Source: Alitta virens (lineage: Eukaryota; Annelida; Polychaeta; Phyllodocida; Nereididae). From it: 64,000 bases of DNA. The position numbers were made by a program, and so were the translations under genes. Where the stretch lies: the NCBI GenBank assembly GCA_932294295.1, contig OW028574.1, forward strand, positions 10,178,215-10,242,214, read 5' to 3'. The notes beneath the pieces are model-generated. The model made no database searches and had not been told where the DNA came from. It worked only from the letters and a program-made list of their open reading frames with translations. Numbering within the stretch: position 1 is the first letter of the stretch; each line of letters starts with the position of its first letter. Of this stretch, positions 12,270-23,014 are shown one piece after another.

Positions 12270-12418
12270 CTGCGTAAGGAGGAAATAAAAGATTAACATT
12301 GTGGAAACATTGGGTATCACAATGACTGATATTACTTCACATGCTGCAGTGATATCATAACTAATAACAGCCTGATGATGGCTTGGTTATTTATGGTTAT
12401 CAATGGAAGGCCACATAC

Positions 12419-12592
12419 CTAGTTCACATGGCTGTGTGTTGCAGCATTCAATCTCATAATCATCACCAGAACACGCTGCTCCACCACACTTGGGTTCAGG
12501 GTCATCACAAGATCTTGTTCTGGATCTGTGACCTCCATCACAAGTCTGGTCACATTCACTCCATTGACCCCAGGCTGACCATCCACCATCCA
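12419..12592 (-). CDS. Thrombospondin type-1 repeat exon
   Basis: A single symmetrical exon of 174 bases (phase 1 on both sides; acceptor atacag, donor gtatgt) encodes one complete TSP1 repeat. It has WSAWGQWSECDQTC, RSRTRSC and three further Cys pairs ending CCNTQPCE. TSP1 repeats bind matrix proteins and carbohydrate and often carry C-mannosylation on WxxW Trp residues, present here. The exon is undamaged and joins in frame with 12763-12809 upstream and 12269 downstream. Confidence 0.85.
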   Translation of the reverse strand, partial: WMVDGQPGVNGVNVTRLVMEVTDPEQDLVMTLNPSVVEQRVLVMIMRLNAATHSHVN

Positions 12593-12762
12593 CTGTATTA
12601 ACAAAATACAATATTATATAAGTTATGAAACAGAGACCAGGTGCTGTATTTATGCTGTTTGCGCACTGAAAACAAACTGTGTGTGCATTGCTTTGTAATC
12701 ATTTTCATAACAAGCCAATGAACTTGAAATGAACTACAAGTTGAAATGATATTGCACTTTAC

Positions 12763-13045
12763 CTGGATTCCTTGGAATGCAATTGACATTGTTGTGCGAC
12801 CAGCAAACACTGAAAGCAAATACAAACACTTAATAATAATAATTCACTGAAACCTTGGTCCATTGAAGGCAAGGGTACTCCATCATAAATACCGCAGGTT
12901 CTTACCAAGTCTCACATTCGGTTTCATTGATAGTTGTGTATTGTGGATAAGACACACTCCTGCCATCTACAATTAGGGAGCATGTTGGGCAACAATTTCT
13001 GTTGCAAGGTCTGGTCTCCACAAATGGTCCGGCACATTCTCTACC
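12763..13045 (-). CDS. VWC-like module and second half of a TSP1 repeat
   Basis: Exon 12906-about 13040 encodes the C-terminal half of a TSP1 repeat (GRECAGPFVETRPC). It runs into a VWC-like segment (CCPTCSLIVDGRSVSYPQ, then ETECET) and ends in a good donor (gtaaga). Exon 12763-12809 is only 47 bases (acceptor tttcag, donor gtaaag) and completes the segment with CWSHNNVNCIP. Phases match on both sides. The N-terminal half of the TSP1 repeat is missing at the right edge, exactly where LINE sequence begins. The LINE has therefore probably separated or destroyed that half (inference). Confidence 0.65.
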
Positions 13046-13047
13046 AT

Positions 13048-14785
13048 TACCTGATTGAGGAGTTTTCCCATTATTTCATTGACAAAATTGATAACATCAT
13101 GCTTGATATTGAGAGAACTATTGAAAATGAGCAGATTAATGACATACATGAGTATGAAACTAAAAATGTTATGTCTGACAAACTCTGTGATTTCAGACCA
13201 CTCTCAAATGATGAAGTGCTGAAATTGATTACTAAATCAAAGACTAAGTCTTCCATCTTGGATCCAATCCCAACATCCTTGTTGAAACAATGCACTGATG
13301 TGTTAATAAATCCCATTTCAGATATTGTAAACTGCTCATTGAGGGATGGAGAGTTTCCTGACTGCTGGAAATGCCCTGTTGTCACTCCACTCCTGAAGAA
13401 ACCTGGGCTGGAACCGATACTTGTAACTCAACGTATAAGATGAGACATAGCACAGAGACCTTACTTGTTAAAATACACTCCGATATTATGAACAACATGG
13501 ATCAGCAAAAAGTTACGTTGCTGATACTCCTTGACCTGTCGGCCGCATTCGACACGGTCAACTTGGACATCCTCACAAGCATCTTTAGAAATAGATTCAA
13601 CATTGGCGGAAATGTACTGAACTGGTTTAGAACATACTTAAGTGACAGAAGCCAACGGATTAGAATAAATGATGCTATCTCTGAGGCACATAGGATTAAA
13701 TTTGGTGTCCCTCAGGGAAGCTGTGCTGGCCCGGTTATATTTCTTGGATATCTTAGCTCTCTTTATGACATCATCGAAAAACATTTGCCCAATGTGAAGG
13801 TTGGTGGCTATGCGGACGATCATCAGCTTTATCTGGCCTACAGCCCTGGAAATGATGCGATTGAAGAAGATATGATCAGACAACTGGAAAATTGCATTGC
13901 GGATGTGCGGTTGTGGATGCTGAGACATCGTCTTAAGATCAACGATACGAAGACCAAATTTATGTTACTTGGTACATGCCAACAACTTTTGAAAGTGAAC
14001 TCTGGTAGTATCAAAGTGGGTCAATCCAACATTGAACCTACATCAGTAGTCCGGAACCTTGGTGTTCTGTTTGACCCTCAAATGACTATGATTGACCATG
14101 TCAACAGCATATGTAGGAGAGGTTTTGCTCAACTGAAGAAGATTAGACAGATAAGAAAGTACCGCGATCAACAAGCAACTGAAAGCATAGTCCACTCGTT
14201 TGTTACCAGTAACATAGACTGTTGCAATGCTCTGCTTTATGGGGCCCCAAGTTTGTCATTCAGAAACTACAGAGGCTGCAAAATGCGGCATATAGAGTTA
14301 TCTGTAATGTCCGAAAGTACGATCGTATCATCCCAGTGATGAAACACCTTCACTGGCTGCCCGACGTCTACCACATTGATTTCAAGATCGCCTTACTGAC
14401 ATTCAAGTGTGTGCATAATCTGGCTCCGGATTATCTGAGGAAACTTGTCGTGCCTTATGCACCTTCAAGATCTCTGAGATCAAGTAGCAAGCTTTATTTA
14501 AAGATACCCAGAGGCAAGACCAAGACTCTGGGCCCCAGGTCCTTCACTATCTCCAGCCCAACTGTCTGGAATGGGTTGCCTGATGAGTTGAGGCAAATTA
14601 CCAGCCTGGAGATTCTCAAACTTCAAAATAGCATATGAAAACTCCTAAATTTCTCGATTTAAATTGACTTTCAATTTCGCTTGAACTTTCACAATTTTCG
14701 TTCCCTGTAAAGTGCTGCAGAGTGTTTGCAACATCAGTGGCACTCTAAATAATTAAAATAATAATAATAATAATAATAATCTTGG
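13048..14785 (+). mobile_element. CR1/L2-like LINE, 5'-truncated, in the SCO-spondin-like gene
   Basis: Plus-strand frames give, in order, the end of the linker and RT start (EEFSHYFIDKI, DPIPTSLLKQC), then after a deletion and frame change LLILLDLSAAFDTV, FGVPQGS, GGYADDHQLYL and NLGVLFD. After another frame change near 14230 come LQRLQNAAYRVI and LHWLPD, with the ORF ending at 14638. The catalytic YADD survives. The 3' end is a short (AAT)n tract at about 14750-14780, the usual tail type of CR1/L2 elements. There is no endonuclease part, so the copy is 5'-truncated. The 5' boundary is uncertain by about 15 bases. It lies antisense to the host gene. No clear target duplication was found, which is common in this group. 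Confidence 0.8.
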
Positions 14786-14899
14786 TGGATTATTACCACT
14801 CCTGTTATAAATAAAACCACTGTTGATGCAGTTTAGGTTCTATATATTAGGTTCTAATATGAGCAATGCAAATTTGTCTAATGTTTAAACTTATCACAC

Positions 14900-15217
14900 C
14901 TGCTCATTGTCTGGACCCCACCTCCACAGGTCAGTCCTTTTAGTATAACCACAATCACAATTGCAGTTTGGTCTTGTTCGGCAGACAATATCACAATTTT
15001 CACAGGTACTGAAAAGACGTAAAATAACTTCATCACATTTTTGTGAAGAATCATGCACTGGCAAGAGAAAATATCTAGAAAAACAAACTTCACCAATAAT
15101 AGCATCCATCATTTTTAACTATGGCACCCTTTGGATATTCTTGTCCATGGTAATAACAAGGACAGTCGCAAGGTTCCACAGTTTCCACGGTCATCCATTA
15201 CCGTTCCAACAGGACAC
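14900..15217 (-). pseudogene. TIL end and VWC-like exons with a frameshift
   Basis: Exon 15094-15217 starts after ttgtag and joins in phase to the TSP1/TIL exon upstream. It encodes CPVGTVMDDRGNC; then, one frame off, CDCPCYYHGQEYPKGA and KNDGC, ending in donor gtgaag. The frame change near 15190 sits inside a conserved TIL-to-VWC transition. Exon 14900-15008 continues in the right phase with a Cys-rich stretch (CENCDIVCRTRPNCNCDCG) and ends in donor gtgtga. In a second frame the end of this exon reads LTCGGGVQTMSRC, which looks like the start of a TSP1 repeat, so another indel may be present. The modules TIL-VWC-TSP1 follow each other as in SCO-spondin. Confidence 0.6.
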
Positions 15218-15301
15218 CTACAAGGCATAAAGATGCTTATAAAAGATGCTCCAAATTTTGAGGAAATTATTTTTCAGGTAATGTCCCAGATGCAAACAAA
15301 C

Positions 15302-15808
15302 CTGCAGATATGGTCACAGTCATCAACTTCGATGCACTCTGTTTGGTTCCTGAGATCTTTGCATGTCCTTGGACAAACAAGTGGACCAAGAACATAAGGA
15401 GCTTGACATTCATTGCAATCCTCTGTGTTGCAGTTTTCAGATTCAACATCAGGTCCCACACAGTCCTCTCCACCACATGATGGTGCTGGGTTTGTGCAAG
15501 TTCTGTATCTGTAAGTGGTACCACCTCCACATGACTGACTGCATGCTGACCAAGATCCCCACTGTGTCCAGCCTCCATCAACTGAAAGAATGAATGCGTA
15601 TTTGATTTTAATATACTTCCGTAAACAAACATCAGTAATTACTCACCAGAGCATGCCTGAGTGTTGCAAGCTTTAACCTCATGTAGACATCCAGGGCAGT
15701 ATACACCAGGTGAAGCAGGAGTGAAATTATCTCTAGATCTCATTCTCAAACCTGAGCCACAACTTTCGGAGCAAGTAGACCATGATCCCCATCCAACCAA
15801 CATGCAGA
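15302..15808 (-). CDS. Two TSP1 exons, the second with the start of a TIL domain
   Basis: Exon 15647-15808 (acceptor attacag, donor gtgagt) encodes a TSP1 repeat with WGSWSTCSESCGSGLRMRSR and CNTQAC. Exon 15302-15581 (acceptor tttcag, donor gtttgt) encodes a second TSP1 repeat (WTQWGSWSACSQSCGGG, YRYRTC, CNTEDC). It runs directly into the first half of a TIL domain (CPRTCKD, CIEVDDCDHIC). Both exons are open throughout, phases agree (phase 1 between them, phase 2 out), and WxxW motifs are present. Confidence 0.85.
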
Positions 15809-15869
15809 CTGTAATTAAGAGTAATACAAATTAGATATCAAACAACAAGAACTGGCATTTAGAACTTTC

Positions 15870-16292
15870 CAGTTTTTTTACATTATTGCCCACAAAAGCA
15901 AGGCTCAATGACTTCAATATCAAAGTTTCCATTTTCCATGCAAGTCCTGCAAGAGATATAATATTCATGCACTGTAATTTGAGAATTTCTGGAAGTTATT
16001 TCAGTTGGCAGCATGCTAATTAGTATATCAAGGCCAGCAAGAAAAGGATTTGGAACAGATAGATACTAGAACAGAACATTTTGTCCACTGCAACATTAAG
16101 GACTACTCACAACATGACACATGGACTGTGGACAGTTTGACCATATGCAATCCTTTGACCACTTTCAACAGATTCATCATTGCCAGTGAAGCCATTGGAT
16201 GCCATCTTTTTCTATCCAAAGACGAGGTGAATCAGCTCGATAAGGAACATCAAACTGGTCTTCATACACACCCATATCATAGAAGCAGCAAA
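15870..16292 (-). pseudogene. Cys-rich exons with conflicting frames
   Basis: Exon about 16113-16292 (acceptor attgcag) encodes CCFYDMGVYEDQFDVPYR and RLWIEKDG, then runs into stops. A different frame, open over the rest, reads SNGFTGNDESVESGQ. A frameshift near 16220 is the simplest explanation. The short exon at about 15890-15949 follows cttgcag and gives TCMENGNFDIEVIEPCFCG, the end of a TSP1-like repeat, but a TAA comes before the likely donor. I do not recognise the first domain. Confidence 0.45.
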
Positions 16293-16466
16293 CTGCAATA
16301 AAAATAATTGATGCTTTGGATACTTGATGATATATCACCCCGATATTAATAAGAATTAAATTTGCTAGTCCTGAAATCTATGTTACACATGTTTTCTGTG
16401 CCTATGTGGAGATATTAAGTATCAACTTTTTGGAAATATCTTATGCATAACTGCGAAATTTGATAC

Positions 16467-16696
16467 CAACTTTGAGGTGCAGTTGTAGTTTCTCCTGTTG
16501 ATTCTGTACCACATGAAGTTTGAGTAGTTCTTGTTGCAAGTGGTTCTTGTTGTTGGTGTGGTTCTTGTGGTGCGAGTGGGTCTTGTTGTTGGTGTGGTTC
16601 TTGTGGTGTGAGCGGTTCTTGTTGTTGGTGTGGTGAATGTTGTCATTGCTGTACGGGTTGTCTCTGTTGTTGCAGTAGTTGGAGTAGCTATCTCCT
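16467..16696 (-). CDS. Thr-rich, mucin-like linker exon
   Basis: After the acceptor ctgcag the phase matches the exon at 17056. The frame encodes about 45 residues made almost only of Thr, Pro and Arg (TPTTRTT repeated), as expected for an O-glycosylated spacer. From about 16545 towards 16467 the reading becomes unclear. The current frame gives a Cys/Asn-rich run, while another frame continues Thr-rich (TGETTTAPQS), so an indel is likely near 16540. Donor gtatca lies at 16465-16466. The repeat unit in DNA is about 33 bases (ggttcttgttgttggtgtgg). Confidence 0.6.
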
Positions 16697-17055
16697 CTGC
16701 AGTTAAAAATTATATGAGTCATAGAATTGAGATAGGGGTTGACTGGCCAACAATGATATCCATCTTATTGATATGAACATTGTCCTATCTCGTAATATTG
16801 CACTATTCCGTAACATGTTATTGTTATTCTGTTTTCTGCTTTTTGTTATCAATAGATATTGTCAGTCAATGAATGTATCTTATCTGGGTATGGGGTGGCA
16901 CAGTGCTCTCCAGAGGGCTGGGATAATTTGTATATTGTACTTTTGTAATGTTTGCCACCTTAAGCAATAAAATATCACTATCAATTTATCAAGATGGCAT
17001 TACGACATGATACATTAATCTCTTTATGTTGTCTTCTCTTGCTTTGATGACATAC

Positions 17056-17403
17056 CTGGAACACACTCAATGATGTACAAGTCCTTTATCTTAATAGTCT
17101 GGCTGCTTGGAGCTTGAATGTAGATGAAAATATTCTGTACGTCAAAGTTACTACTGTATTCAGGGATAACGAATGAAAATTCTTCAAAGGCAGATGTGAC
17201 GGTTGCCTGAATCTGTAAAAAATTAACAACAATTGCACATAGTGACAACAAATAAACATGACTGCAATGCAGTTGGCCAAAATCTTACAACGCCAGTAAA
17301 ATACTTCTTTATAACAATACCTGAGTTGGCGATGAAGGATTGCCATTGGACACATAAGAGAATACAATTGAAGTGGCTCCATAGACGTTTAGACTAACTC
17401 CAG
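17056..17403 (-). CDS. A/B-type beta-sandwich-like domain, last part
   Basis: Exon 17321-17403 encodes about 27 residues (SLNVYGATSIVFSYVSNG) and enters in phase 1. Exon 17056-17212 starts in phase 0 after ttttacag, encodes FEEFSFVIPEY, NIFIYIQAP and LYIIECVPG, and leaves in phase 1 (donor gtatgt). The alternating hydrophobic pattern suggests a jelly-roll or carbohydrate-binding-like fold (inference). The phases, the split point and the closing ILYxxxC-type pattern equal those of the A/B exons of the gene at 57-64 kb. The first exon is shorter than the 105-codon A exons there, so the start of the domain is missing or in an exon I cannot see. Confidence 0.55.
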
Positions 17404-18375
17404 CTCATATCAATGAGATTAAATTTTGGGCATTATGGAAGCTAGTACCGTTTCTATTACGGCCGTAGGTGTCAAAACCTGCCAAATGAATAGGCCATTT
17501 TATGTGTTTGGGCTTTTGTAGCTTTATTGCAGAGCTAAGACCTAAATTGGTTAGGATTCCCATCAGGGTAAAAGTGTTTCCATATCACTTAATGGACAAA
17601 TAGGCTTTGATTATGTCAAGTGTATGAATCAGGTATATACAAAATTAGTATGAAACTAGATACTATTATGTACCTGGATATAAATATGTGTTAATTATTC
17701 TATCATGTCATGATAAGGAAGAATGTCAACCTATAATTTCATCAAAATAATTGATTTTGTGTGGGTTAATTATTTTTCTAAACATCATTTTCATAAATTT
17801 AAATGATCCAACCATGGGGTCAAATCCCAATCTATTGTTTAGTGTTATGCCTTAGTCTACTAATTGGACTGTTTTAATTGTATTGCTTGCATTGGGGTAA
17901 TTCTTCATTTAATATTCGCAATGTGGGTCTGTCAAGGCAGCTTAATAGCTCAAAGGTCAAAGGCAGATGGTGCCCATGCAGTTGTGTATTGTTTAATGTT
18001 TAATTGCATAAACCATTCACACCTCATTTCATTCATGGGTCAAATTAGAATTACTTCACACCTTTGCAGAGATAATACCTAAGCATTTATCCAGTAATTG
18101 TCTTAAGATTTACATATTACAAATTTATCCCTTAAATTTAGGTCACTAAAGGTTTGCATTTATCTTTTCAAAGTGATTTGATAGAATAATAAATATTACG
18201 GATAAACATTAAATAAAATATTCATAATTTTAACAAGCCAAATCTGATTGACAATAAATACATCACACATTTTAGATAACTACTTTATAAATACAAAATT
18301 ATTTCAAATCTTAAGTAGGAGTTTATTAAAATTAGTTATGTCACATTGATTGTTCTAATTTTGGGAGAACTTCTC
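17404..18375. other. No feature seen
   Basis: AT-rich DNA between the last recognised exon of the minus-strand gene and the tandem duplication. No upstream exon, promoter or repeat end could be supported. Confidence 0.45.
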
Positions 18376-19557
18376 ACTGTAACCATGTCAAATCGGTTGA
18401 ACAAAGATGTGTTCCAGCACCTGAGCAATGAAATTGTCATCAACATAATCAAGAAATGCTGTTTATTATCCTGCATCATCATCATACAAATCATCTTTAC
18501 AGACAATGAAATTGTTCATCATCACCAGTATGATAGAGCCTACAAGAAGAATAAGACTGGGCCAAGAAGATCCACCTGACTGACATCCAAAGAGGACCTG
18601 ATTTATTCACATGAAAGGGTAGTGGACCAAACCAATGACCACCCTACTCCAATATAAGCACAAAGACTCTTGTATCATGTTGAGTTCAAATGAGCCAGCT
18701 TGTAACAACAAGGACTCTAATTTACTGGACTCTAAATTGTTCCATCTTTATGAACTCACAACAATTCATGGACTCTGATTTATACATTACAATATGATCC
18801 ATACGCAATACGAAATTATTTTGTTTCATCATAGATAACAATCTATAATGCCCAATCAATAATTTCTATTAAATAAGGGGCATGTCATGTATTAATTGTT
18901 CAATTTTATAGATCATGTTTCACAGTTACTTGTATGTCAATTTAGCCCTTCTTTGTTTGGTATATATTCCATTGTCTAGCCAGTGCACCTCAATCATTTG
19001 CATAATTAATGAGGGTACAACTGGCCCCCACAATCATTTGTTGAATTGACTGTATATAGCAAGGTCAGACTGGACAAGCTGGCTCAGTCAGTGTGGGTGT
19101 TTCCAGCACAATACACACCTCTCTCAACCTGTATCCCTGGACTTGACTCCATTCTGTTTTCCATATATTACACTATGTTGTCAGATATTTAAAAAACTTT
19201 TTTTTTCTGGAGTAAAAAGAGTGAGAATCGAACTAGGGTTAGATACACAATAAAGCCGCAGTTCCATTTATAGTTTCTGTTATTAGCTGGCCTGTAATCA
19301 ATGGTGGAGACAGATAATCTTCTATTTATAGTTTTTCTAAGAGTGTATACCACACCACCTAGCGTGAGATGACGAGGTGAGTTCATAGTGAGCTAACTGT
19401 GATGTTTAGTGATCTCATCCTGTGAGCTTTGAGTGAGGTCACTGTGAGTGTAAAATTAGCTCACGTCTTCACTGGGATATGTTTTCCTATAGCTAGTCTA
19501 TGATGACTCATATGGTAGTTATGACTCATCTGTGGGCAATTGAAAGGTCAATTACTG

Positions 19558-20060
19558 TGTTGGTATCTCCAACATTTTGTCACTGGGTGTCACTTTGTCA
19601 CTTTAATTTGACAGCCAGTGTACTTTTTGTGTGTTTCACAAATTTTCAAATTCACAGTATTTCAAACTGCATTGTTAAATGGTTTCCTGTTAGGCCATTC
19701 AAATCATTCAGCAGCCAGCACTTTTAGAAGCAAAATCTGCGTAGCTGTGCTTTTCCTTGAAAATGTGTGCATCTACATAAATGTAAGTTCTTTATTATAT
19801 CTTTATTTATGAATTGCAGTGATATGGCTTTTGTTTTAGCTTTATTCAAATTCATATATATCAGCTCACAATTATGTATTCATTAGATTTTCAATGTAGT
19901 AATTACTGCATTTCATGTGTGTATACTGAAGCCTTTCTGCAACATATCTGAAGTTGTGAGAGCAGTATCTGGGAACCTAGGCTATCTAGACTATCTACTG
20001 AATAAAGTGATGAAATGTAGCTGAAGAGTCTGTCTGTCTTGAGTACCATCTCTGTGCTGA
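19558..20060 (+). repeat. BEL/Pao LTR candidate, copy in unit 1
   Basis: Starts tgttggtatctccaac and contains a polyadenylation-type aataaa at about 20000. The same sequence occurs at 21852 (unit 2) and, after the BEL pol remains, at 34714. That spacing is what a 5' and 3' LTR pair would show. The right end before gag is estimated only. Confidence 0.5.
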
Positions 20061-20136
20061 ACCAAAATACCAGTATAGTTCCAATCTTCACCATCATCCT
20101 CATCTTCACTGCCTGGATGTTTTGACCTACACTGCT

Positions 20137-20661
20137 ATGGCTCCACCAATGAACGGCGATACTAAAGCAAAACTTCCTGAAGATGGTAATCAACCTGAAG
20201 ACCATCAACTGAAAGCAAATTGACAACCTGAGGATGAAAACTTGGGAAAAATTGATGGCTTAAAAGCATTAAGAACAAAACATAAATTTAAAGTCACAAA
20301 TACTGCCAAGAGACTCTGCAATGCTATAAATGCTAACATTAACTGTTCTGCAGTTTTTTCTGAATTAGAACATGCTGTGTCAGAATTCAATTAAATTCAT
20401 GATGAGTACTGTTACCTAATAGAGTGTTTTGATTTGGACACATACAAAGTGGTTAATGGTCTTGATCTTGCTGCGTATCAGAATGCTGTTGATGAAACAT
20501 ATCAACAAGCAATGGCTAAGTTTATAGCTTACTCAAATGAATTTGAGTCGCAAAAGATTAAACAACATATGACTGTCCAAACAAAGAGACTTGAAGGTGG
20601 TTGTTATAACTTGCAAACTTTGTTGAGTAATGCGGTTACAAGGTTGAAATGGAATGCATGA
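20137..20661 (+). pseudogene. BEL/Pao-like gag remnant, unit 1
   Basis: One frame from the ATG at 20137 (MAPPMNGDTKAKLPED) to the stop at 20659-20661 has two internal stops, a TGA after about 28 codons and a TAA after about 85. The part after the second stop is open. The helical, Lys/Glu-rich pattern with AKRLCNAINANI and ELEHAVSEF resembles the N-terminal gag region of BEL/Pao elements. The assignment is helped by the BEL pol pieces downstream. No zinc knuckle is present. Identical lesions occur in unit 2. Confidence 0.5.
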
Positions 20662-21851
20662 CTGATGACTGTAACCATGTCAAATCGGTTGAACAAAGAT
20701 GTGTTCCAGCACCTGAGCAATGAAATTGTCATCAACATAATCAAGAAATGCTGTTTATTATCCTGCATCATCATCATACAAATCATCTTTACAGATAATG
20801 AAATTGTTCATCATCACCAGTATGATAGAGCCTACAAGAAGAATAAGACTGGGCCAAGAAGATCCACCTGACTGACATCCAAAGAGGACCTGATTTATTC
20901 ACATGAAAGGGTAGTGGACCAAACCAATGACCACCCTACTCCAATATAAGCACAAAGACTCTTGTACCATGTTGAGTTCAAATGAGCCAGCTTGTAACAA
21001 CAAGGACTTTCATTTACTGGACTCTAAATTGTTCCATCTTTATGAACTCACAACAATTCATGGACTCTGATTTATACATTACAATATGATCCATACGCAA
21101 TACGAAATTATTTTGTTTCATCATAGATAACAATCTATAATGCCCAATCAATAATTTCTATTAAATAAGGGGCATGTCATGTATTAATTGTTCAATTTTA
21201 TAGATCATGTTTCACAGTTACTTGTATGTCAATTTAGCCCTTCTTTGTTTGGTATATATTCCATTGTCTAGCCAGTGCACCTCAATCATTTGCATAATTA
21301 ATGAGGGTACAACTGGCCCCCACAATCATTTGTTGAATTGACTGTATATAGCAAGGTCAGACTGGACAAGCTGGCTCAGTCAGTGTGGGTGTTTCCAGCA
21401 CAATACACACCTCTCTCAACCTGTATCCCTGGACTTGACTCCATTCTGTTTTCCATATATTACACTATGTTGTCAGATATTTAAAAAACTTTTTTTTTTT
21501 CTGGAGTAAAAAGAGTGAGAATCGAACTAGGGTTAGATACACAATAAAGCCGCAGTTCCATTTATAGTTTCTGTTATTAGCTGGCCTGTAATCAATGGTG
21601 GAGACAGATAATCTTCTATTTATAGTTTTTCTAAGAGTGTATACCACACCACCTAGCGTGAGATGACGAGGTGAGTTCATAGTGAGCTAACTGTGATGTT
21701 TAGTGATCTCATCCTGTGAGCTTTGAGTGAGGTCACTGTGAGTGTAAAATTAGCTCACGTCTTCACTGGGATATGTTTTCCTATAGCTAGTCTATGATGA
21801 CTCATATGGTAGTTATGACTCATCTGTGGGCAATTGAAAGGTCAATTACTG

Positions 21852-22354
21852 TGTTGGTATCTCCAACATTTTGTCACTGGGTGTCACTTTGTCACTTTAA
21901 TTTGACAGCCAGTGTACTTTTTGTGTGTTTCACAAATTTTCAAATTCACAGTATTTCAAACTGCATTGTTAAATGGTTTCCTGTTAGGCCATTCAAATCA
22001 TTCAGCAGCCAGCACTTTTAGAAGCAAAATCTGCGTAGCTGTGCTTTTCCTTGAAAATGTGTGCATCTACATAAATGTAAGTTCTTTATTATATCTTTAT
22101 TTATGAATTGCAGTGATATGGCTCTTGTTTTAGCTTTATTCAAATTCATATATATCAGCTCACAATTATGTATTCATTAGATTTTCAATGTAGTAATTAC
22201 TGCATTTCATGTTTGTATACTGAAGCCTTTCTGCAACATATCTGAAGTTGTGAGAGCAGTATCTGGGAACCTAGGCTATCTAGACTATCTACTGAATAAA
22301 GTGATGAAATGTAGCTGAAGAGTCTGTCTGTCTTGAGTACCATCTCTGTGCTGA
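21852..22354 (+). repeat. BEL/Pao 5' LTR candidate, unit 2
   Basis: Same sequence as 19558-20060 with a few substitutions. It lies about 75 bases upstream of the gag remnant at 22431. It is probably the 5' LTR of the element whose pol lies at 28.1-30.9 kb and whose 3' LTR is at 34714. I found no certain primer-binding site. Confidence 0.5.
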
Positions 22355-22430
22355 ACCAAAATACCAGTATAGTTCCAATCTTCACCATCATCCTCATCTT
22401 CACTGCCTGGATGTTTTGACCTACACTGCT

Positions 22431-22955
22431 ATGGCTCCACCAATGAACGGCGATACTAAAGCAAAACTTCCTGAAGATGGTAATCAACCTGAAGACCATC
22501 AACTGAAAGCAAATTGACAACCTGAGGATGAAAACTTGGGAAAAATTGATGGCTTAAAAGCATTAAGAACAAAACATAAATTTAAAGTCACAAATACTGC
22601 CAAGAGACTCTGCAATGCTATAAATGCCAACATTAACTGTTCTGCAGTTTTTTCTGAATTAGAACATGCTGTGTCAGAATTCAATTAAATTCATGATGAG
22701 TACTGTTACCTAATAGAGTGTTTTGATTTGGACACATACAAAGTGGTTAATGGTCTTGATCTTGCTGCGTATCAGAATGCTGTTGATGAAACATATCAAC
22801 AAGCAATGGCTAAGTTTACAGCTTACTCAAATGAATTTGAGTTGCAAAAGATTAAACAACATATGACTGTCCAAACAAAGAGACTTGAAGGTGGTTGTTA
22901 TAACTTGCAAACTTTGTTGAGTAATGCGGTTACAAGGTTGAAATGGAATGCATGA
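22431..22955 (+). pseudogene. BEL/Pao-like gag remnant, unit 2
   Basis: Second copy of the gag remnant, from ATG at 22431 to stop at 22953-22955, with the same two internal stops as unit 1. The damage therefore predates the duplication. Six bases after the stop the sequence leaves the repeat unit, and LINE sequence begins. Confidence 0.5.
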
Positions 22956-23014
22956 CTGATGAATTACTGTAACTTATGTCTCAACTTAGTATAATGAAGC
23001 TGTGGGTGAGATAG

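Larger units (their letters stand above)
10522..17403 (-). pseudogene. SCO-spondin-like secreted multidomain gene, 3' part, probably inactivated
   Basis: About 17 exons can be read on the minus strand. From N- to C-terminal they give a beta-sandwich-like domain (17403-17056), a Thr-rich linker, Cys-rich exons, TSP1, TSP1+TIL, VWC-like, half a TSP1, VWC, TSP1, TIL, a VWC-like exon, a C-terminal cystine knot and a Gly/Ser/Gln/Asn tail with stop at 10522-10524. Many junctions have GT/AG sites and matching phases (mostly phase 1). The order resembles SCO-spondin and other mucin-like or adhesive proteins (family knowledge), so the product would be secreted. Lesions: a stop at 11863-11865; frameshifts near 11575, 15190 and 16220; a stop at the end of the 15.9-kb exon; a lost acceptor near 11990; and a LINE at 13048. 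No exon upstream of 17403 was found. Sequencing errors could mimic some lesions, but the number argues for a pseudogene. Confidence 0.65.
18376..22961 (+). repeat. Tandem duplication, two units of about 2.29 kb
   Basis: Unit 1 is 18376-20667 and unit 2 is 20668-22961. They are nearly identical: I count about ten substitutions plus a length change in a T run (at 19199 and 21490). Each unit holds about 0.5 kb of unknown sequence, an LTR-like stretch starting tgtcatgtattaattg (18887 and 21178), a BEL-type LTR candidate and a gag remnant with the same two stops. The junction reads gcatgactgatg then actgtaacc. The sequence actgtaac also follows shortly after unit 2 (22966), so short homology may have helped the duplication. 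Confidence 0.9.

Noticed and set aside
16773..16970. Plus-strand open frame with a hydrophobic N-terminus
   Set aside because: Looks like a signal peptide, but the sequence with its late aataaa and low complexity is more like a LINE 3' UTR; no splice or domain support.
20101..20390. Minus-strand frames over the gag remnants (both units)
   Set aside because: Antisense shadows; the plus frame shows the gag-like pattern and the same stops in both copies.
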